A DNA stretch of 64,000 nucleotides. Origin: Alphaproteobacteria bacterium (GTDB lineage: Bacteria > Pseudomonadota > Alphaproteobacteria > Rhodobacterales > Rhodobacteraceae). The stretch covers positions 1 through 64,000 of the forward strand of contig JAUHXK010000004.1 in NCBI GenBank assembly GCA_030427405.1. The letters run 5' to 3'. Position 1 is the stretch's first letter; each line of letters opens with the position of its first letter. Position numbers and translations under genes: made by a program. Shown here one piece after another: positions 57,668 through 64,000 of this stretch. The notes below the pieces were generated by a model that was not told the DNA's origin, did not search any database, and was given only the letters and a program-made list of their open reading frames with translations.

Positions 57668-58741
57668 TCAGTCGTCTTTCAGTTCCGTCGCTTCCAGCCC
57701 GGTATAAAGACGGCTGGCAAAATATTGCGCGGCACCAAACCGCGCAAGAACCCCCAGGGCTGCGGCAACGGGGACGGCAACAAGCATCCCGACAAATCCG
57801 AAAAGGGCGCCGAAAACCGACAAGGCCAGCAGCAGCCAAACGGGGTGCAATCCGACCGAACTTCCGACCAGCTTGGGTGTCAGAAAATTGCCCTCGGTGA
57901 CCTGACCCAACGCAAAGATCCCGGCTACAAGTCCGATGGACGTCCAGTCGCCCCAGAACTGGAACATGGCAAGCCCAATGGCCAGTGTTCCTCCGATCAG
58001 CGCGCCCAGATACGGAATAAAGGTGACAAGCCCGGCGATGAACCCGACCACAAGCCCGAATTGCAGGCCCACCGCCATAAGCGCAACCGCATAGTAGGTG
58101 CCCAGGATCAGGCAGACGGTTCCCATGCCGCGCACGAACGAGGCAAGGACATTGTCGATGTCACCAGCCAGTCGCCGGATGACCGGGGCGTGATCGCGCG
58201 GCAGCAATTCGTCGATCCGTTCGATCATGCGGTCCCAGTCCAGCAGCAGATAAACAGACACAACGGGCACGATGACCAGCAAAACAACCACGTTAATCGC
58301 CGACCCCAACGAGGCCACGACGGTTTGCAGCACGTCCCCGGTCTTTGCCTTGAGCGATTCGCCGAACGACACCAGGAACTGGTGCGTGTTGGATTCGGCG
58401 TCCAGAATTGCCGGGAACTGTCGTTCGATGAACGAACGCAGTTCCTTAAACAAGCTCGGCAGAACATCGACCAGGTCGATCAATTGCGTGACCAGGGTCG
58501 GAACGACCATCACGATCATCATCACGAACAGAAGGACGCCAATGACGGTGATAATCGCGGTCGCGGCCACGCGGGTCAGCCCGAGCTTTTCCAGCCTGTC
58601 GGCAACGGGGTCCAGGAAATAGGCAATGGCGCCGCCTATGACGAACGGCAGCAAGACATCCCCGAGCAACCACAAAACAAGGACGAATATCGCCGCGGCC
58701 AGCCCCCAATACCTTAGCTGGTCCTTTACGGGCAATGCCAT
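57668..58741 (-). CDS. AI-2E family transporter (PerM-like)
   Basis: IAYFLDPVADRLEKLGLTRVAATAIITV, FIPYLGALIGGTLAIGLAMFQF, FGFVGMLVAVPVAAALGVL. Confidence 0.93.
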   Translation of the reverse strand: MALPVKDQLRYWGLAAAIFVLVLWLLGDVLLPFVIGGAIAYFLDPVADRLEKLGLTRVAATAIITVIGVLLFVMMIVMVVPTLVTQLIDLVDVLPSLFKELRSFIERQFPAILDAESNTHQFLVSFGESLKAKTGDVLQTVVASLGSAINVVVLLVIVPVVSVYLLLDWDRMIERIDELLPRDHAPVIRRLAGDIDNVLASFVRGMGTVCLILGTYYAVALMAVGLQFGLVVGFIAGLVTFIPYLGALIGGTLAIGLAMFQFWGDWTSIGLVAGIFALGQVTEGNFLTPKLVGSSVGLHPVWLLLALSVFGALFGFVGMLVAVPVAAALGVLARFGAAQYFASRLYTGLEATELKDD

Positions 58742-59058
58742 CGATCCGTTCCTCGCTGCGGTTCTTGAACATGTTCTTGGCCCATGCCGACGCATGATGC
58801 AAGCCATTCATGGGGTGTTTTCATCGGTAGATCAACGGGCTGACCTGACGGGGCTGTGCCAGCCAAACCTCTCCAGTCCACGCACGGCGCACCTGTCGCG
58901 ACCGGTCGTGCCGGCTCATGCTCGGCGCTGCAGCTTCGGTATCGGTGCAAATGGAACACGGACAGGTCGCGGCGCACAAAACAGGCAATGGCCGATTGCC
59001 CCCGGCGGGGCTTTGTCATAATCACCTTTCAGTGACTTTTACCGCTCAGGGAACAACA

Positions 59059-60405
59059 ATGCGTCTCAGCCGTTACTTTCTGCCCGTTCTCAAAGAGAAC
59101 CCGTCCGAGGCCCAGATCGTCAGCCATCGCCTGATGTTGCGCGCCGGAATGATCAAGCAGGCAGCCGCCGGGATCTATTCATGGTTGCCGCTGGGCTTCA
59201 AGGTGCTGCGCAAGCTGGAAAACATCGTACATGAAGAGCAGGCGCGGGCCGGGCACATCGCGATCCAGATGCCTATCCTGCAATCGGCGGACCTGTGGCG
59301 GGAATCGCGGCGCTATGATGATTACGGCCAGGAAATGCTGCGCATGCAGGACCGCCACGGGCGCGACATGCTGTTTACGCCCACGGCCGAGGAATTGGTG
59401 ACCGACATCTTCCGCGGTCACGTCAGCAGCTACAAGGACCTGCCGCTGACGCTTTACCAGATCCAGTGGAAGTTCCGCGATGAAATCCGCCCGCGCTTTG
59501 GCGTGATGCGCGGGCGCGAATTCTACATGAAAGACGGCTACAATTTCGATCTGACCAAAGAAGACGCCCTGCATGCGTATAACCGCCATCTGGTCAGCTA
59601 TCTGCGCACCTATGAGCGGATGGGCCTGCAGGCGATCCCGATGCGCGCGGATTCAGGCCCCATCGGCGGCGACGACACGCATGAATTCCTGGTGCTGGCG
59701 GATACCGGCGAGTCCGAGGTGTTCTATGACAGCGCCGTCACTGACCTGACCTTTGGCGACCGTGATATCGACTATGACAACCGCGACCAGTGCCAGGCGA
59801 TCCTTGAAGAATTCACCTCGAAATACGCCCGGACCGATGAAACCCACGATGAAGCGCTGTTCAACCAAATCCCGGACGAGCGCCGCCGCGTAGCGCGCGG
59901 GATCGAAGTCGGCCAGATCTTCTATTTCGGCACCAAATATTCCGAAGCCATGGGCGCGACCGTTCAAGGCCCGGATGGCAAGCCGGTTCCGGTTCACATG
60001 GGCAGCCACGGGATCGGTGTCAGCCGTCTGGTCGGGGCAATCATCGAGGCCAGCCATGATGACAAGGGCATCATCTGGCCCGAAGGCGTGACGCCGTTCC
60101 ATTGCGGGATCGTGAACCTTAAACAGGGGGACGACCAAGCCGACGCGGCCTGCGAAAGCCTTTACGCGGCGCTGACCGCGCTTGGCCTTGAACCGCTTTA
60201 TGATGACCGCAACGAAAGGGCAGGCGGCAAATTCGCCACGATGGACCTGATCGGTCTTCCCTGGCGGATCACCGTTGGCCCGCGCGGTTTGAAAAACGGT
60301 GTTGTCGAACTGACCAGCCGCCGTACCGGTGAAAGCGAAGAGCTGAGCCCCGAGGCGGCAGTCACCAGGATTGCCGAGATTTATCAACTGACCGTTAGCA
60401 CCTGA
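59059..60405 (+). CDS. proS: Prolyl-tRNA synthetase, short form
   Basis: [72 protein letters not shown]; about 448 aa, shorter than typical bacterial ProRS. Confidence 0.97.
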   Translation: MRLSRYFLPVLKENPSEAQIVSHRLMLRAGMIKQAAAGIYSWLPLGFKVLRKLENIVHEEQARAGHIAIQMPILQSADLWRESRRYDDYGQEMLRMQDRHGRDMLFTPTAEELVTDIFRGHVSSYKDLPLTLYQIQWKFRDEIRPRFGVMRGREFYMKDGYNFDLTKEDALHAYNRHLVSYLRTYERMGLQAIPMRADSGPIGGDDTHEFLVLADTGESEVFYDSAVTDLTFGDRDIDYDNRDQCQAILEEFTSKYARTDETHDEALFNQIPDERRRVARGIEVGQIFYFGTKYSEAMGATVQGPDGKPVPVHMGSHGIGVSRLVGAIIEASHDDKGIIWPEGVTPFHCGIVNLKQGDDQADAACESLYAALTALGLEPLYDDRNERAGGKFATMDLIGLPWRITVGPRGLKNGVVELTSRRTGESEELSPEAAVTRIAEIYQLTVST

Positions 60406-60406
60406 T

Positions 60407-61327
60407 ATGGTCGTCTGCGACAGCGACCTTCCTACGGTTTCCATCGTAACCGTGACGCGCAACCTTATTGACGACGGGCGAACCGAAGCAATTCGGGTCG
60501 CTCTGGAAGCTGCGCAAGAGCAAGGCGATGCAATAGTCGAGCATGTCATCTGGGACGGGGCCTCGACCGATGGAACCGTTGCGCTGCTCAAAGGGCTGAT
60601 CGCGGAAATCGAAGCGCGCCCAAGCTTTGTGCCGATCCGGTTTCAAAGCTTGCCGGACAAAAACCTGTACGACGCCATGAACCGGGCGGTCGGGATATGT
60701 TCGGGAGATTACGTTATCTTCCTGAACTCGGATGATTCCCTGGTGTCGCCGGACTGTGTACTGAAAGCGCGGGCAGAGATCGGGACAGGGCGTCCGGATT
60801 TTTGTTTCGGGCGCACTATTTTTGTTGAAAAAGACGGAACCCGGCGTCTTTCGCGGGAACGGAGTGTCCATTCAATATTGCAACGCATTCCTTTTTGCCA
60901 CAATTCAATGTTGATCCGACGCAACACGTTCGAACGTTTTGGCGGTCACGACGTGGAGCTCCGCATTGTGGCCGATTACGATCTGGTTCTTCGCATGCTG
61001 TTTTCGGATTGCAGGTATCAGATGCTGTCCGTTCCAATCTCGGTGTTTCATCACGGCGGCGTATCTGCGGACCAGTTTAAAACTGCATGCGAAATGACCA
61101 AGAGTTGGCAGAAAAACTATGCGCCGTATTTTGGCGGGAAAACATATACCGAAAGTGAGATGCTGAACTGGTTTAGGACAGGTCAGCTTCCGCTGGGTTT
61201 CTGCCTATCCCTGTTGCGAAAGTCCTGGCACCGGCCGCAATTGCGGAAGGCGGCCATGCACAGTTTGAAAGTGACCTTGCGACGCAAGCTTCAGCCATGG
61301 CGCACCTGGGACTACTTTTCGGACTAG
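60407..61327 (+). CDS. GT2-type glycosyltransferase
   Basis: PTVSIVTVTRNLIDDGR, HVIWDGASTDGTVALLKG, SLPDKNLYDAMNRAVGICSGDYVIFLNSDDSL. Confidence 0.92.
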   Translation: MVVCDSDLPTVSIVTVTRNLIDDGRTEAIRVALEAAQEQGDAIVEHVIWDGASTDGTVALLKGLIAEIEARPSFVPIRFQSLPDKNLYDAMNRAVGICSGDYVIFLNSDDSLVSPDCVLKARAEIGTGRPDFCFGRTIFVEKDGTRRLSRERSVHSILQRIPFCHNSMLIRRNTFERFGGHDVELRIVADYDLVLRMLFSDCRYQMLSVPISVFHHGGVSADQFKTACEMTKSWQKNYAPYFGGKTYTESEMLNWFRTGQLPLGFCLSLLRKSWHRPQLRKAAMHSLKVTLRRKLQPWRTWDYFSD

Positions 61328-61443
61328 GTCGGGCATCTGACCGGATGACAGGACCCGTTTCCTTGAAACGCATTCACGGGCAAAGCAAACCGTTGGACAA
61401 GGGATCAACGAGATCCTAGCCATCGTCTGCCCCGCATGGTTTC

Positions 61444-61797
61444 CTATTGTGGGCTTGGCCGTTCCGCCAGGATGTCGCCATCTGCGTTATTGCCGCGTGC
61501 AACCACGATCGGACGACCTAATCGACGAACCAGATCCCTGAACTCAAAGCCCAGAAAGTTCAACCCGCAAACCCTTGCGTCGGTTGTGCGATCCGTGACG
61601 CACAGTCGTCCGCTTCGGAATGCCAGGCGATATCCTTTGCCTTTCAGGATTTCTGCCAGGTTCGACCAGCTTGCCGCGCCGGAAAAAATTGGGCGCATTG
61701 CAGCCCGCAACAAAGCGGCTGTTTCGCAATCCAGTTCGGTTGTCTTGATTGGGGCCCAGCTTAATGCTGATCCTTCCATTTCCTTTTGAATACCCAT
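61444..61797 (-). CDS. Conserved-looking protein of unknown function
   Basis: 117-aa ORF ...WSNLAEILKGKGYRLAFRSGRLCVTDRTTDARVCGLNFLGFEFRDLVRRLGRPIVV; fills the gap after the GT gene. Confidence 0.6.
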   Translation of the reverse strand: MGIQKEMEGSALSWAPIKTTELDCETAALLRAAMRPIFSGAASWSNLAEILKGKGYRLAFRSGRLCVTDRTTDARVCGLNFLGFEFRDLVRRLGRPIVVARGNNADGDILAERPSPQ

Positions 61798-62126
61798 GAG
61801 CGGCCTCCGCCCTAACTCTTAACAATGTGTTCCCCCATCAACAGGGTGCCAAAGTTTCTGAAAATAATCAAAATACGAAATAAAATTATCCCAGATGCGT
61901 TGCAATTTGAGTTCAGTTCTGGCTGGAACACTCACATTGACTTGATAGAGGAAACAATTTCCGCTGTCTGTGAAGGGCTTCACAACCAAGGGTATAGGCC
62001 GTTGTCCGGGTTCGCGCCTTGGCATCCCGGCAATGATACCCCCGTAAAGGGTTGTGATTCGACAAACGGGTTGACCATTTTGGCAAATGCCGAAACTGTC
62101 GCGCGAAACAAAAAGCCGGAGCAGGA

Positions 62127-63413
62127 ATGGCCAGAACACCCCCACCATTTGCCCCATTCGAATGGAAAATCGCCTGGCGCTATTTGCGTGCCCGCCGTGC
62201 CGAGGGCGGCGTCAGTGTTATGACCTGGATTTCCCTGATCGGGATTACGCTGGCTGTGTTTGCGCTGATTGCGACGCTGGCCGTTCGTTCGGGTTTTCGG
62301 TCCGAATTCGTCGGGACCATCCTGGGTGCCAATGCGCATGTGACGGTCTACTCGGCCGGAGAGGTGGATGCAGGGGGCAATCTGGATCGCAAGATCACCG
62401 CCTTTGATGCCATGGCAGGCAATATCGCGCAGGTCCCCGGCGTGGTGCGTGCGGCGCCGTTGGTCAAGGGGCAGGTTTTGCTGACCAACCGTGACCGAAG
62501 CACCGGCGTCGAGGTGTTCGGTATCCGGCCACAGGACCTGTTCGATTTGCCGGGAATCGCCGAAAGCGAACAGGCCTATGGGGACATTGCGCAATTCGAA
62601 GAAGGTATCGCCATCGGGTCGGGCGTTGCCCGTGCAATTGGTGCGACGGTCGGGGACACGGTCAAGGTGACCTCGCCAAACGGGGTCAAAACCGCGTTTG
62701 GAACCTCGCCCCGGGTGAATGCCTATCGGATTGTCTATGTCTTTTCGGCAGGGCGGTATGACATAGACAGAACCCGCGTCTACATGCCTTTTTCCGAAGC
62801 ACAGAGCTTTTTCAACCGGGAAGGTGCGGCTGACGAAATCGAGGTTATGGTGGAAAATCCCGAAAATATCGGGCCGGTTCTGATCCCGATCCTTGAGGCC
62901 GCAGGAGAGCGGGCGCAGATCTGGACATGGCAAGACGCCTCGGGCGGGTTTTTGCGCGCGCTTGAGGTCGAAGACAACGTGATGTTCATCATCTTGTCCA
63001 TACTTGTGCTGATTGCGGCCATGAACATCGTTTCGGGCCTGATCATGCTGGTCAAGAACAAGGGGCGCGACATCGGTATTCTGCGCACGATAGGGTTAAG
63101 CGAAGGATCGGTTCTGCGTGTCTTCTTTATCTGCGGGGCGTTTACCGGGATCATCGGAACTGCGCTGGGCGTCATTCTGGGATGCTTGTTCGCACTTTAC
63201 ATCGACCCGATTTTTTCCTTCGTGAATTTCGTCATGGGCGGAGGTGTTTGGGACCCCGCCATTCGCGGGATCTATGCGCTTCCGGCCGAGTTGCACCTGT
63301 CGGACGTGCTGAAGGCTGTTGCCCTTTCATTGGGGTTGTCCTTTCTGGTCACCTATTTCCCTGCCCGCCGCGCGGCGCGTCTGAACCCGGTTGAGGCTTT
63401 GCGATATGAGTGA
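62127..63413 (+). CDS. lolC: Lipoprotein-releasing ABC transporter permease (LolC/LolE family)
   Basis: [63 protein letters not shown]-terminal FtsX-like TM domain. Confidence 0.95.
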   Translation: MARTPPPFAPFEWKIAWRYLRARRAEGGVSVMTWISLIGITLAVFALIATLAVRSGFRSEFVGTILGANAHVTVYSAGEVDAGGNLDRKITAFDAMAGNIAQVPGVVRAAPLVKGQVLLTNRDRSTGVEVFGIRPQDLFDLPGIAESEQAYGDIAQFEEGIAIGSGVARAIGATVGDTVKVTSPNGVKTAFGTSPRVNAYRIVYVFSAGRYDIDRTRVYMPFSEAQSFFNREGAADEIEVMVENPENIGPVLIPILEAAGERAQIWTWQDASGGFLRALEVEDNVMFIILSILVLIAAMNIVSGLIMLVKNKGRDIGILRTIGLSEGSVLRVFFICGAFTGIIGTALGVILGCLFALYIDPIFSFVNFVMGGGVWDPAIRGIYALPAELHLSDVLKAVALSLGLSFLVTYFPARRAARLNPVEALRYE

Positions 63414-64000
63414 TGTGACACTTCGTTTGCAGGGGCTGACCAAGACCTATCTTCAGGGCACGCCGGGCGAGGTTCAGGTGTTGCGCGGCGTCGATCTGGA
63501 ACTGCGCGCGGGCGAGGCGGTGGCACTGGTTGCGCCTTCGGGGGCCGGTAAGTCGACCCTGCTGCACATCACGGGCCTGCTGGATACGCCGGATGCGGGG
63601 GCGGTCGAAATCGGCGGTCAGAACGCAACCGGCAAGGGCGACCGGACCCGGACCGCGATCCGGCGTCAGGACGTGGGGTTCGTCTATCAGTTTCACCACC
63701 TGTTGCCCGAGTTCACGGCCCTTGAAAACGTGGTTCTGCCGCAATTGGCCAACGGGGCATCGGCAAGCCGGGCACAGGACAGGGCCCTGTCGCTGCTGGA
63801 TCGCGTCGGCGTGGCCGCGCGTGCGGGACACCGTCCGGCGGCCTTGTCCGGCGGCGAGCAGCAGCGGGTCGCGTTCTGCCGTGCATTGGCAAATGCGCCG
63901 CGTGTGCTGCTGGCCGACGAACCGACGGGAAACCTTGATCCCGACACATCGGATCAGGTCTTTGCCGCGCTCATGGCGCTGGTGCGCGAGGCGGGATTGT
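63406..64000 (+). CDS. lolD: Lipoprotein-releasing ABC transporter ATPase (3' truncated by window edge)
   Basis: ATG at 63406 overlaps the lolC stop; [52 protein letters not shown]; frame open to 64000. Confidence 0.94.
   Translation, partial: MSDVTLRLQGLTKTYLQGTPGEVQVLRGVDLELRAGEAVALVAPSGAGKSTLLHITGLLDTPDAGAVEIGGQNATGKGDRTRTAIRRQDVGFVYQFHHLLPEFTALENVVLPQLANGASASRAQDRALSLLDRVGVAARAGHRPAALSGGEQQRVAFCRALANAPRVLLADEPTGNLDPDTSDQVFAALMALVREAGL

Noticed and set aside
56927-58717. 596-aa plus-strand ORF
   Set aside because: Antisense to ppx/gppA, hda and the AI-2E gene; low-complexity Arg/Gln/His-rich translation typical of GC-rich shadow ORFs.
61825-62223. 132-aa plus-strand ORF and overlapping minus-strand ORF 61819-62157
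   Set aside because: Lie in the AT-rich gap and run into lolC; no RBS, domain or signal peptide that I can support.
1-64000. CRISPR arrays, tRNAs, rRNAs, prophage or IS elements
   Set aside because: No regularly spaced repeats, no T-loop/CCA-like tRNA pattern and no transposase or phage proteins were seen by eye. A tRNAscan or ISfinder run would be needed for certainty.

Overview
This 64 kb window looks like a gene-dense, high-GC alphaproteobacterial chromosome segment, most likely Rhodobacteraceae/roseobacter. That assignment rests on family-level recognition only. It opens inside the nitrous-oxide reductase cluster (3' part of nosZ, then nosD-nosF-nosY-nosL-nosX). Housekeeping genes follow: gatC-gatA, the RNase P RNA gene (rnpB), rpmG, a BI-1 family gene, hisN-like, mgtE, a YmdB/TIGR00282-like phosphoesterase, yebC, lolC/lolD, proS, ppx/gppA and a DnaA-related hda-like ATPase. 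Catabolic and transport modules include 8-oxoguanine and guanine deaminases, a four-gene minus-strand cluster (SLC13 transporter, amidotransferase, SLC10/BASS transporter, KstD-like flavoprotein), choline-O-sulfate genes (betI-betC-betA), argP/argO-like genes, and propionyl-CoA assimilation genes (pccR-like, pccB, pccA, methylmalonyl-CoA mutase). I saw no CRISPR array, prophage, transposase or tRNA. The most interesting non-coding signal is a small dispersed element, about 35-75 bp, present five times directly 3' of genes. It has a conserved box (CTTCAYCTGGCC..AAATATCC..GGGG) followed in most copies by hairpins whose sequence differs but whose pairing is kept. Other leads are a strong orphan terminator in the long pccB-pccA intergenic region (possible sRNA), twin TGAAC-N6-GTTCA operators upstream of an unlisted 52-aa secreted peptide ORF, and TTTGCAAA motifs near pccR and pccB.
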